This document shows, piece after piece, positions 52,497-62,262 of a stretch of DNA of 64,000 nt (position 1 is its first letter; every line of letters begins with the position of its first letter). A program made the translations under genes and the position numbers. The DNA comes from Paenibacillus rhizovicinus (GTDB taxonomy: Bacteria; Bacillota; Bacilli; Paenibacillales; Paenibacillaceae), in contig NZ_CP048286.1 in assembly GCF_010365285.1 (NCBI RefSeq), positions 3,731,501 through 3,795,500 of the forward strand, written 5' to 3'. A model generated the notes under the pieces. The model was not told where the DNA came from and ran no database searches. It worked only from the letters and a program-made list of their open reading frames with translations.

Positions 52497-53551
52497 TGCT
52501 GCGGAACGCCGTCCTCCAGGCTGGAGAGATAGGCGGCATACTCCATCGGCCGCCGATAGATGCGCTGCTCGAAAGCGATGCCCTTCAGATCGCTATAGAC
52601 GCTCTTATGGGGCTTGCCGTTCAGCTCGATGATCCAGAGCTTCTTGCGGGTATCGACAATGAAATCGACGCTGAGCTCGCCGAGCAGGCCCAGCTGCGTT
52701 TCGGCTGCCTGCGCGGCGCCGCGGCTTGCGGCTTCCAGTGTCCGCGCGCTCTCCCCGATCTCGCCCGGCTCGAAGATGACGGGCAGGATCTCGGCCGCAT
52801 CCGCAACGGCTTCGCAGACGGCGGTGTTGAAGAAGCGACGGTGCGCGAAACGGGTGACGATGTTGGTGATCGCCCATTCGCCCTTGCCGTTCTTCTGCAT
52901 GAGCACCCGGATGTCGAAATGCCGCTGGCTCAGCAGATGGCTGCGAATGCCTTGCTGGATCAGGAACCGCTGCTCGCCCAGATGCTTATCCAGCAGCGTT
53001 TGCAATTCCTCGGTGCCCGCGCAGATATAAGTCGCCGAAAGACTGTGCATCGCCACATGAATCTCGCCATTCTCCTTCCATTCGATGCGATAGACGAATT
53101 TGCCCATGGAGCCGTGCAGCGGCTTGATGAACATCAGGCGATACCGTTTCAGCAGCGCGGGCAGTGCCTCTCTGTTGTACAAGAAAGTATCCGGCACATA
53201 AGGGGCGACGACGGACGGCTTCAGGAAGTTGTACAGGTACCATTTATTGAAGAAATTGATGACATTGAAGCATTTATTCTTCCCGATGGCTTCCTCCAAG
53301 CGCTGGACGGTGGCCGTTTTCTTATTGAAGCAGCGATTGTAGACGACGCGCGGGAAAGGGAAGGCACGCTGCTTCCAGCCGTCTTTATAACGGCTTAATC
53401 CGATGATCCGCCGTTCGCTCCATATCATATCGTCCGGACAGAAGGCGTACAGCCGAATATTCGGAGCGCAGTAGCGTTGGTACAGGCGTAAAGTTCGTTC
53501 TCTGCTGCTTCTTGTCGAAACCATGATCGCAATTAGTGTGAGGTTCTCCAT
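52490..53551 (-). CDS. YheC/YheD-type spore-coat-associated ATP-grasp protein
   Basis: 353 residues from the ATG at 53551 (GGGAG eight bases upstream; the GTG nine bases earlier overlaps the ribosome site). The C-terminal two thirds are an ATP-grasp fold: RYRLMFIKPLHGSMGKFVYRIEWKENGE, LIQQGIRSH, FDIRVLMQKNGKGEW, GELSVDFIVDTRKKLWIIELNGKPHKSVYS. YheC/YheD proteins are linked to the endospore coat in Bacillus. It is divergent from the collagen-like exosporium gene, giving a small spore-surface pair. Confidence 0.9.
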   Translation of the reverse strand: MENLTLIAIMVSTRSSRERTLRLYQRYCAPNIRLYAFCPDDMIWSERRIIGLSRYKDGWKQRAFPFPRVVYNRCFNKKTATVQRLEEAIGKNKCFNVINFFNKWYLYNFLKPSVVAPYVPDTFLYNREALPALLKRYRLMFIKPLHGSMGKFVYRIEWKENGEIHVAMHSLSATYICAGTEELQTLLDKHLGEQRFLIQQGIRSHLLSQRHFDIRVLMQKNGKGEWAITNIVTRFAHRRFFNTAVCEAVADAAEILPVIFEPGEIGESARTLEAASRGAAQAAETQLGLLGELSVDFIVDTRKKLWIIELNGKPHKSVYSDLKGIAFEQRIYRRPMEYAAYLSSLEDGVPQHK

Positions 53552-53738
53552 TCGTGTCACTCCCTGGCAGACAATCCTCTACCATCTAATGCGATTGCTG
53601 CAAATCGGCATGGGACAACTGGCCTGCTAGGACACAAAATCAGCAGATGTTCCGGATGAGACGCCTATTTTTGACAGCGGACCGATAAGGTGTTCTGAGA
53701 TTATGGAAATGTTTGTATGCTAACATGAGGCTAAATGA

Positions 53739-54752
<1,014 letters not shown>

Positions 54753-54797
54753 TCGGCTACCCCGCTTGATCAACCGGTTTTCACAGTGAATCATTTA

Positions 54798-54838
54798 GAC
54801 TCGCAGAGGTGCAGCGATGCCCTTTGCGGGTCTTTTTG
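54798..54838 (+). terminator. Terminator after the collagen-like gene
   Basis: GACTCGCA pairs with TGCGGGTC (one T-G pair), with an inner AGGTGCA/TGCCCT, followed by TTTTTGG. Confidence 0.7.
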
Positions 54839-55097
54839 GCCTGCATGGAAGCGGCACGGCGTAACGGTCCCGGATAGGGGAGCCGACATCGGACAAGCCA
54901 AGCGCGACAAGGATTGTAACCCGCTTGGTCATTATTGATCTCATGGCTTAAATCGGCTGATTCCGGTCAAGAACGACACATTGTCCGCTTGTCAGGGCCG
55001 CTTGTCAATTGCTCGCCGGGCCTGTTGTTATGCGCTTTCAGGGCAAGCGCAAAACGACATATTTACGCAGCTTTAACACTTCCGCTATCGTAATGGA

Positions 55098-55111
55098 TGT
55101 AAGCGTTAGCA
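55098..55111 (+). promoter_or_regulatory. Putative cre (CcpA) site of the Lpl-type operon
   Basis: TGTAAGCGTTAGCA has one mismatch to TGWAANCGNTNWCA and differs by one base from the classical amyE operator TGTAAGCGTTAACA. It lies 75 bases before the permease ATG, which fits carbon catabolite control of a sugar importer. Confidence 0.68.
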
Positions 55112-55185
55112 CGGCCGGTGTATCGCAACGGCGGCGGCTGGTAAATGATAACCAAATCAGGAAGAGTTATGAAAGGAGAGATCCT

Positions 55186-56157
55186 ATGCAGGATACAAGA
55201 ACGGCGATTGCCGGCGGCTCGGCGTTGACAACGAAACGGACGTCGAAGCGTACGAGACGTACATGGAAAGGAATTATCCAGAACTGGGAGCTGTACCTTT
55301 TTATCGCTCCGGCGCTGATTTACTTCCTTGTCTTTTGTTACGGTCCGATGTACGGCATTCAAATCGCATTTAAAAACTTCATCCCGACGAAAGGGATTAC
55401 GGGAAGCCCGTGGGTAGGCTTTGACCACTTCGTGCGCTTCTTTCATTCCTATTACTTCTGGGACCTCTTATGGAACACGCTCAGCATTAGCTTATATTCC
55501 TTAGCTGTCGGTTTTCCGATCCCAATCATTCTGGCGCTCGCCTTCAATGAGGTTCGGAACGGCTTCTTCAAGAAAATGGCGCAAACGGTTACGTACGCGC
55601 CGCACTTCATCTCGATGGTCGTTATGGCGGGCATGATCATAACCTTCGTGTCCCCGTCGACCGGGATACTTACGCATATCATCGAAGGACTTGGCTTCCA
55701 ATCGCCCGATTTCCTTACCGATCCGCGCTGGTTTAAGACCATGTACGTATTCTCGGACGTGTGGCAGAGCGCCGGATGGGGCACGATTATCTATTTGGCG
55801 GCATTGTCGGCCGTAGATCCCGGGCTTCATGAAGCCGCTATTATCGACGGCGCTTCGAGGTTCCAGCGCGTCCGTCATATCAACATTCCGACGATTGTCC
55901 CTACAATGATGATCCTGCTCATCCTGAGCATCGGCAACCTGCTTGGCGTTGGCTTCGAGAAGATCCTGCTGCTTCAAAACCCGCTCAATATGACTTCCTC
56001 GGACGTCATCTCGACATTCGTTTACCGGTCGGGACTCGTGAGCGCCCAGTACAGTTTCTCGACGGCAATCGGTTTGTTCAACTCCGTGGTCAATGCGGTG
56101 CTGCTCATCGTCGTCAATCAGATCGTTCGCCGCGCGAGCGATAACAGTTTGTGGTAG
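55186..56157 (+). CDS. Sugar ABC transporter permease (LplB type)
   Basis: 323 residues. A basic N-terminal tail of about 35 residues, then six membrane segments starting NWELYLFIAPALIYFLVF. PMYGIQIAFKNF and the EAA loop GLHEAAIIDGASRFQRVRHINIPTI match LplB/YtcP-class permeases, which work with a binding protein and a shared ATPase encoded elsewhere. GAAAGGAG seven bases before the ATG. First gene of a three-gene importer operon. Confidence 0.92.
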   Translation: MQDTRTAIAGGSALTTKRTSKRTRRTWKGIIQNWELYLFIAPALIYFLVFCYGPMYGIQIAFKNFIPTKGITGSPWVGFDHFVRFFHSYYFWDLLWNTLSISLYSLAVGFPIPIILALAFNEVRNGFFKKMAQTVTYAPHFISMVVMAGMIITFVSPSTGILTHIIEGLGFQSPDFLTDPRWFKTMYVFSDVWQSAGWGTIIYLAALSAVDPGLHEAAIIDGASRFQRVRHINIPTIVPTMMILLILSIGNLLGVGFEKILLLQNPLNMTSSDVISTFVYRSGLVSAQYSFSTAIGLFNSVVNAVLLIVVNQIVRRASDNSLW

Positions 56158-56175
56158 TGAGGGGGAGGATTCTGC

Positions 56176-57084
56176 ATGCTAGCAGGCGTTAAAGAAAGCG
56201 GACGGGACAAAGTATTCTTGATTTGCAATTATATCTACGTATTTCTGGCGTTTATCGTCGTATTTTATCCGCTCGTCTATATGCTCAGCGCATCGATCAG
56301 CGATCCTAAGATGGTCGGGTCCGGCGAGATGTGGCTGTGGCCGAGGGGCATTACGTTCGACGGCTACAAAAGGGTCTTCGAGAATGCGAACATTTGGATC
56401 GGCTATAAGAACACGATTATCTACACCGTTCTCGGAACGGCGATTAACTTGGCGGTGACACTGCCCGCAGCCTATGCGCTGAGCCGCAAAGATTTCGTCG
56501 GCCGCAACCTCTTCATGGGGTTGTTCATGGTCACGATGTTCTTCGGCGGCGGACTTGTACCCACCTACCTGCTGGTGAAGAAGCTTCACCTGATCAACAC
56601 GATGTGGGCGATCTTCCTGCCGTCGGCGGCATCCATCTGGAACATTATCGTCGCCCGCACCTTCTTCCAGAGCACGCTTCCGAAGGAATTGCAGGAGGCC
56701 GCTCAGATCGACGGCTGCACGAACCTGCGGTTGTTCATGAAGATCATCCTGCCGCTGTCGATGCCGATTATCGCGGTCATGGCTTTGTTCTACGGGGTCG
56801 GCAACTGGAACAACTACTTCTCGGCGATGATTTATTTGAACGATGCGGCGAAATACCCGCTGCAGCTGGTACTGCGTCAAATTCTCGTGCTGCAGGATAT
56901 GGCCGCTCAGGGCGGCGGAGCGATCGATTCCTCCACGGCTTCCGCGATGAACAACAAGGCGGAAATCGCCGCGCTCGTCAAATATGCCGTTATCATCGTG
57001 GCGACGGTTCCCGTAATTGCGATTTATCCGTTCTTGCAGCGCTATTTCGTTCAGGGTGTTATGATCGGTTCAGTCAAAGGCTGA
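56176..57084 (+). CDS. Sugar ABC transporter permease (LplC/YtcP type)
   Basis: 302 residues, six membrane segments. It starts VFLICNYIYVFLAFIVVFYPLVYMLSASIS; the EAA loop is ELQEAAQIDGCTNLRLFMKIILPLS; the end is RYFVQGVMIGSVKG, typical of LplC. 18 bases after the first permease. No ATPase gene is in the operon, as is usual for this class. Confidence 0.93.
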   Translation: MLAGVKESGRDKVFLICNYIYVFLAFIVVFYPLVYMLSASISDPKMVGSGEMWLWPRGITFDGYKRVFENANIWIGYKNTIIYTVLGTAINLAVTLPAAYALSRKDFVGRNLFMGLFMVTMFFGGGLVPTYLLVKKLHLINTMWAIFLPSAASIWNIIVARTFFQSTLPKELQEAAQIDGCTNLRLFMKIILPLSMPIIAVMALFYGVGNWNNYFSAMIYLNDAAKYPLQLVLRQILVLQDMAAQGGGAIDSSTASAMNNKAEIAALVKYAVIIVATVPVIAIYPFLQRYFVQGVMIGSVKG

Positions 57085-57133
57085 TTCGTTCTTGCCATAA
57101 TCGTGCACCAAGTAAAAATAGGGAGTTGTTGTC

Positions 57134-58750
57134 ATGAAAAAGATTCGCAAGGCATCATTGATTCTCCTCAGTCTCACGGCATCCGCAGTGCTGCTTCAAG
57201 CCTGCGGTTCCAATGCGGAAGACGGTAGCAACGGCGCGGCAAACGCCGGCTCGAACGCGAATGCCAGCGATGGGGGCGTAAAGAAAGAAGGCTTCCCGAT
57301 CGTGGACAAGCCGCTGACGCTCAAGCTGATGTCGCAGGACGTCGGCGTTGCGGACTGGAGCAAGATGCCGGTCATGCAAGAGATGGAGAAATTGTCCGGC
57401 ATCCATATGGAATACCAGAATGCGCCGGTGGACAGCTTCGTGACGAAGAAGAACCTCGTGTTCGCGAGCGGCGATCTGCCGGATATCTTCTACGCGGCGG
57501 AACTGACGCCTGCCGAGCAAGTAACCTACGGAACGCAAGGCGTGCTCGTGCCGCTGGAGAAGTACATCGATGAGGGCTACGCGCCGAACATCAAGAAAAT
57601 CTTCGATGAGCATCCGGACATCCGCAAGTCGTTCACGACGCCGGACGGCCATATGTATGCCCTGCCGAACATCGATCTGTCCGCCGTATGGTACCGCGGT
57701 CCGATGTGGTACAACGGCAAATTCCTGAAGGCGCTGAACGCGACGGAGCCGAAGACGACCGATGAGCTGTACGCGTACCTGAAACGCGTCAAAACCGAAG
57801 ATCCGAACGGCAATGGCAAAGCAGACGAAATTCCGCTGACTTCCGTCAAGCTGGACGATCTGCGCATGTACTTCCTCGGCTTCTGGGGCATCTACAACGA
57901 GGTGTACTATGCCGACAAGGATGGCAAAGTTCACTACACGCCGCAAGAAGAGGGCTATAAAGGCTATCTGACGTTCTTGAACAAACTGTGGAAAGAGGAT
58001 CTGCTGGACCACGAGACGTTCTCGCAAACGGACGATCAGAAGACGGCCAAAGGCAAGAACAACCAAGTCGCATTGTTCAACAACTGGTTCCCGTACTTCA
58101 TGCTGGGCGGCGAGCCAAGCGGCGACAACCCGCTGATGACGCCGGTAAGCAGCGAAATTCCTGGCTCCCCGGTATACGGCAAGCATCCGGGTCTTTCCTC
58201 GAATGGCGCTTTCGCCATCTCCAGCTCGAATCCGAATCCGGAAGCGTCGATGCGCTGGATCGATTACCAATACGGCTACGAAGGCGCAACGCTGTTCTCG
58301 CAAGGTCCGGAGAACACGCTGTGGAAATACACGAATAAAGAAACGCATGAGAAAGAATGGCTGCCGGTTGAAGGCGACCGCGAAGAAGCACGCGGCAAGC
58401 TGACGCCGAACTATGGCATTCCGTCCCCGGGCATGGCTTCGGCCGAGCTGACCAAGGGCCTGAAGAGCGACTTCGACGCATGGCTGGACAAAGAAAACGC
58501 CGAGAAGCTCCTTCCGATCGCGAAAGCGCCGTTCCCGAATGTGTACCTGACGAACGACCAACAGACGGAAGCAACGACGCTGCTGTCCGACCTGAGCACG
58601 TACGTTACTCAGATGGAAGCCAAATTCGTAACGGGACAAGAGCCGCTTGCGAACTGGGATAAATACGTAGCGCAACTCAAAAAAATGGGCAGCGACAAAA
58701 TCGTCGAGCTTTACCAAAGCGCGTACGACACTTGGAACGCAAGCAAATAA
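57134..58750 (+). CDS. Sugar ABC transporter binding lipoprotein (LplA type)
   Basis: 538 residues, the usual long form of LplA-class proteins. A signal peptide with lipobox LLQAC, an Asn/Gly-rich linker, then the mature fold (LTLKLMSQDVGVADWSKMPVM, DLPDIFYAAELTPAEQV, TPDGHMYALPNIDL, GNGKADEIPLTSVK). The DxNxNGxxDEIP-like loop recalls a calcium site. It binds an oligosaccharide in the wall zone. A hairpin with a long stem ends the operon. Confidence 0.93.
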   Translation: MKKIRKASLILLSLTASAVLLQACGSNAEDGSNGAANAGSNANASDGGVKKEGFPIVDKPLTLKLMSQDVGVADWSKMPVMQEMEKLSGIHMEYQNAPVDSFVTKKNLVFASGDLPDIFYAAELTPAEQVTYGTQGVLVPLEKYIDEGYAPNIKKIFDEHPDIRKSFTTPDGHMYALPNIDLSAVWYRGPMWYNGKFLKALNATEPKTTDELYAYLKRVKTEDPNGNGKADEIPLTSVKLDDLRMYFLGFWGIYNEVYYADKDGKVHYTPQEEGYKGYLTFLNKLWKEDLLDHETFSQTDDQKTAKGKNNQVALFNNWFPYFMLGGEPSGDNPLMTPVSSEIPGSPVYGKHPGLSSNGAFAISSSNPNPEASMRWIDYQYGYEGATLFSQGPENTLWKYTNKETHEKEWLPVEGDREEARGKLTPNYGIPSPGMASAELTKGLKSDFDAWLDKENAEKLLPIAKAPFPNVYLTNDQQTEATTLLSDLSTYVTQMEAKFVTGQEPLANWDKYVAQLKKMGSDKIVELYQSAYDTWNASK

Positions 58751-58765
58751 TCCCATTACATGATG

Positions 58766-58823
58766 AAAAAGCAAATAGCCAACCGTTCCCGGCCGCTTGA
58801 CCGGGGGTTGGCTATTGCTCTAT
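58766..58823. terminator. Terminator between convergent genes
   Basis: GCAAATAGCCAACC pairs with GGTTGGCTATTGC around a GC-rich loop. It is flanked by AAAAA on the left and a T-rich run on the right, so it can serve both strands. Confidence 0.88.
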
Positions 58824-61123
58824 TCTTCCTCGATTTCGGACAATTGCCTTGCTTGTTCGTTCTCCGAGAATAGCTTGCGATACTGTCCCGGCGTATAGCC
58901 GGTTTCTTTTTTGAACTTGCGAGTGAAGTTAGGCGTATCTTGGTAGCCGACGCGAAGAATGATGTCCTTCAGCGGGTCGCTTGTCGTCCGCAGCTGCAGG
59001 ATGACCGTCTCGAGCCGCTTCTGCCAGATGTACTGAATGAAATTCTGTCCGATCTTCTCTTTGAAGGAACGGCTGACATGCGATGGCGAGACGCTGAATG
59101 CGAAGGCGACGGACTCGAGGCTCAGCGAGTGATCCGTGTACCGCTCGTCGATGTAGGCCGCGATGCGATCCATCAAGGACTGTTCTTCCTTCCGGTTGTT
59201 CTGCTCCACTTGATTGCAGATGCGGGAGGCCAGCGTCAGGAAGGTGCGTTCCAGCTCGTCCAGGGAATTCCCGTAGATCGCGGCGGGGGTTATATCCTGA
59301 ACGACGCTGTGGATGCCGAGCTCGGATGCGGTTTTCAGCATCGTATTCAATAGATCGAAGCAAATGCAGCGCGTGAGCAGCGCGGAAACGTGCGTCGCAT
59401 GCAGGTTCAGAAACGCCGAACTGATAATTTGAACGGCGATGTCGTAGTTGCCCTGCTTCAAGCTCTGGGAGAGCTTCATCAAGGTGTTGTTCGGAATCCA
59501 ATCCTCTTGATTCGGCGCATCGGAGAGCTTCTCGAAATAAGTGACGGCACCGGGTTCGGCCGATGAGCGGAGCTCGTAGGCCGAACAGGCCTCGATGAAG
59601 GACTGGTTCAGCTGGTCCGGGCTCTCGTAGCAAGTGCCGACGCCGATCATCGGGATATCGTCCATGACGTCCTGTAACCGGCTTCGAATGGCTTCGATGA
59701 TATCGTGGACGCGGTTGAACGTTTCTGCTTGGCCATCTTCCGGATTGAAGCTGACGATAAGTCCCAGCTGATCCAGCTGCGGAAGCTCGACGCCGTATCC
59801 GATCGCTTGCAGTTCAGGAAACTCGATCTGATTCAGCAGCTTGACCAAATCCCGCCACTCGTGCCCGTCGTTCGATGCACCGCTGCCGCTGCTCGATCCG
59901 ATGACAGCGACGAAATGGTTCGAACGGTCGAAGCGCAGATCGAACGCTTGCTGCAGCTCGGGCGGCAGGCTTTGGACATTGCCGTACTTCAGCAGCATCG
60001 ACAAGAAATGATTGCGGGCGAAGGGCTCCTGCAGATCGATGCGCGAGCTGTATTCTTGCAGCGCGGAACGTATCCGGTCAAGCTCGTTGCCGCGCCCCGC
60101 GGCCGCGTCCTGCAGGCGTTGCTCGCCCGACTTGGAAGCGGCGAAGTCCACCAGCATCGAGATAGGCTGGTACTGCATTCTGGCGAGCACGAGCGCGATG
60201 GCCGCTCCGACAAGAACGATGATGCTGAACAGCAGGATGATGAAGCTGCGCACATGCAGCACGCTGCTGAAGAATTGCGCGCTCGGCATCGCCGTCACGT
60301 ACGTCCAGCCGTTATTGTCCGATTTGACGGAGACGACGGAATGCGCCTTGCCGTTGATGGTCTGTTCGTGGATGCCGGGCTCAAGACGGATCAGCGATTT
60401 CGCCGCCGTGCTGGACATTGCTTCTCCATGGCGGTTATCGACAAGGACATGGCCTTCGTTATCGAGAATATAAGTAAGGCCTTGATAGTTTCCGAGTATG
60501 GAATCGATCAGGCTGGTAAGCTCGGCTTCCCGAATCAGATACATGACCGTGCCATGCGGCGTCGGATTGTTCGGCGTGATCGGAATCAGGTAGGCCAGCA
60601 TGCTCTCGGCGAAATTCGAAGATTTCGTCAACGTATCGGCAGGCCGCATCGTCGGAAATTTGACCGTATTCAGATCCTGGAACAGCTTGTCCGTCGGCCA
60701 GTTTCCGAAGTTGAATACATTGGCGAAGACGTCTAGATTGTAGAGGCCTTTACTGGAATAGATTTTCTCGTCCTTATGAAAATAGAGAAAAATCTCGCCG
60801 ATCATCGAACTGGTCGACTTGTACTGATCCAAGCCTTGAATCGCTTCGCCGCTGTAGATCGGATCATGAACGCGGTAAGGCGTAAGCCGGTTATCGTAGG
60901 AGATGCGGGACGCGATCTCGTTCAGTTCCTTGATCCGGCCGTCGACGATGACCTTGGCCTGCGTCAGCTGATTCAGCCGGGATTGCTCGATTTCGGACCG
61001 CAGGTTGCTGACGGCGTTGTTGTAGATGAAGATCGTCATCAGTATTAAGGGGATTAGCAAGATAAACATATAGGACCAGATGTATTTCAAGAATAGCTTT
61101 GATTTAAAGTAGTTCTTCGTCAA
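58820..61123 (-). CDS. Membrane-bound AraC-family sensor-regulator
   Basis: 767 residues. A membrane helix (about 14-32), an extracytoplasmic Cache-like sensor (about 40-280, with DNEGHVLVDNRHGE and NGWTYVTAMPSAQFF), a second helix (about 285-312), a cytoplasmic linker, and two C-terminal AraC helix-turn-helices (LSLESVAFAFSVSPSHVSRSFKEKIGQNFIQY, then LKDIILRVGYQDTPNFTRKFKKETGYTPGQYR). No histidine kinase or receiver domain, so it is a one-protein sensor that binds DNA from the membrane. It is convergent with the LplA-type operon and divergent from the CBM9 gene; it likely controls one or both. Confidence 0.92.
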   Translation of the reverse strand: MTKNYFKSKLFLKYIWSYMFILLIPLILMTIFIYNNAVSNLRSEIEQSRLNQLTQAKVIVDGRIKELNEIASRISYDNRLTPYRVHDPIYSGEAIQGLDQYKSTSSMIGEIFLYFHKDEKIYSSKGLYNLDVFANVFNFGNWPTDKLFQDLNTVKFPTMRPADTLTKSSNFAESMLAYLIPITPNNPTPHGTVMYLIREAELTSLIDSILGNYQGLTYILDNEGHVLVDNRHGEAMSSTAAKSLIRLEPGIHEQTINGKAHSVVSVKSDNNGWTYVTAMPSAQFFSSVLHVRSFIILLFSIIVLVGAAIALVLARMQYQPISMLVDFAASKSGEQRLQDAAAGRGNELDRIRSALQEYSSRIDLQEPFARNHFLSMLLKYGNVQSLPPELQQAFDLRFDRSNHFVAVIGSSSGSGASNDGHEWRDLVKLLNQIEFPELQAIGYGVELPQLDQLGLIVSFNPEDGQAETFNRVHDIIEAIRSRLQDVMDDIPMIGVGTCYESPDQLNQSFIEACSAYELRSSAEPGAVTYFEKLSDAPNQEDWIPNNTLMKLSQSLKQGNYDIAVQIISSAFLNLHATHVSALLTRCICFDLLNTMLKTASELGIHSVVQDITPAAIYGNSLDELERTFLTLASRICNQVEQNNRKEEQSLMDRIAAYIDERYTDHSLSLESVAFAFSVSPSHVSRSFKEKIGQNFIQYIWQKRLETVILQLRTTSDPLKDIILRVGYQDTPNFTRKFKKETGYTPGQYRKLFSENEQARQLSEIEEE

Positions 61124-61231
61124 TCATGCTGCCTCCTGTGCGTCCTGTCGTTGATAGTCTTACCAATCATATCAATATTTTATTTCTTTGCACATAGCGA
61201 AGGAAGGCAAACCGAAACGGAGGATAAGTAT

Positions 61232-62257
61232 ATGAACAGAGGCGGAGTGCCGGAACCAAACATCGTCTACGCGCCCGAACGCTATCTGTGCCAGCGCGCG
61301 CAGGGACCGCTCGTGCTGGACGGCCGTGTCGATAAGCCGTTCTGGGCGGCCGCGGAATGGACGGGGGAGTTCGTCGATATCGAGGGCGATCTTCGTCCGA
61401 AGCCGGCCAAGCAGACGCGGGTGAAAATGCTGTGGGACGACGAGTATTTCTATTTCGCGGCGGAGCTGATCGAGGATCAGATCTGGGCAACGTTGACGGA
61501 GCGCGATTCGGTCATCTTCTACGACAACGACTTCGAGATCTTCATCGATCCCGACGGCGATAGCCATAACTACTACGAGTTCGAGATCAACGCGCTGAAT
61601 ACGGTATGGGACCTGCTGCTGGTCAAGCCTTACCGGGACGGCGGACCGCCGGTGAACGGCTGGGATATCGCAGGCTTGAAGACCGCCGTGCATATCGACG
61701 GCGAGCTGAACAACCCTGCCGCGGCCAACCGCAAGTGGAGTCTCGAAGCGGCCATGCCGTGGGCGAGCTTGCGGGAATGCGCGGCGGAGGGACGGCCGCC
61801 GGCAGCAGGCGAGTTCTGGCGCGTCAATTTCTCGCGCGTCGAGTGGCAGGCCGAGGTGCACGAGGGACAGTACCGCAAAGTGATCAATCCGGAGACGGGC
61901 AAGCCGTTTCCCGAAGATAATTGGGTATGGTCGCCGATGGGCATCGTCAACATGCACTATCCGGAGCTGTGGGGTTATGTCGTATTCGCGGATGGGAGCG
62001 GGGCGCCGTCGGCGTTCGAGCTGCCGGCGGACGAGCGGATCAAATGGGACCTGCGCCGCCTCTATTACCGCGAACGCAATTATTTCGAAGCGCATGGCAA
62101 ATTCACGAACGACGCGAAGCTGCTGATGGGCGAGGATTCGTGGATCATCGAGCCCGTCATCGAGACGACCAGCGGCTTGTTTCAAATTAAAGCGCCGTCC
62201 GCGGATGGACAAGCAGTCATTTGCATCCGCGAAGACGGGAAGCTATGGAGGGAATAA
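61232..62257 (+). CDS. CBM9-like carbohydrate-binding protein
   Basis: 341 residues from the ATG at 61232 (CGGAGG eight bases upstream). The first ~210 residues are a family 9-type carbohydrate-binding fold: LDGRVDKPFWAAAEWTGEFVDIEG, KMLWDDEYFYFAAEL, FYDNDFEIFIDPDGDSHNYYEFEINAL and WRVNFSRVEW. No signal peptide and no catalytic domain, so it is a cytoplasmic sugar-binding or scaffolding protein. Such proteins are often next to sugar ABC genes in this group. Six bases from the following gene. Confidence 0.85.
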   Translation: MNRGGVPEPNIVYAPERYLCQRAQGPLVLDGRVDKPFWAAAEWTGEFVDIEGDLRPKPAKQTRVKMLWDDEYFYFAAELIEDQIWATLTERDSVIFYDNDFEIFIDPDGDSHNYYEFEINALNTVWDLLLVKPYRDGGPPVNGWDIAGLKTAVHIDGELNNPAAANRKWSLEAAMPWASLRECAAEGRPPAAGEFWRVNFSRVEWQAEVHEGQYRKVINPETGKPFPEDNWVWSPMGIVNMHYPELWGYVVFADGSGAPSAFELPADERIKWDLRRLYYRERNYFEAHGKFTNDAKLLMGEDSWIIEPVIETTSGLFQIKAPSADGQAVICIREDGKLWRE

Positions 62258-62262
62258 ACGGG

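Larger units (their letters stand above)
54753..55185. other. Gene-free gap with terminator and cre-like site
   Basis: About 430 bases before the sugar transporter operon. It contains the terminator of the collagen gene near its left end and a strong cre-like site at 55098; the promoter of the operon should lie between them. No gene is supported, although a frame stays open from 55009 into the permease. Confidence 0.6.

Noticed and set aside
55087-55170. Remnant of a LacI-type HTH (AGVSQ...LVNDN) before the Lpl operon
   Set aside because: The resemblance is about 20 residues long, has no start or sensor domain, and overlaps the cre-like site, whose bases account for part of the similarity.
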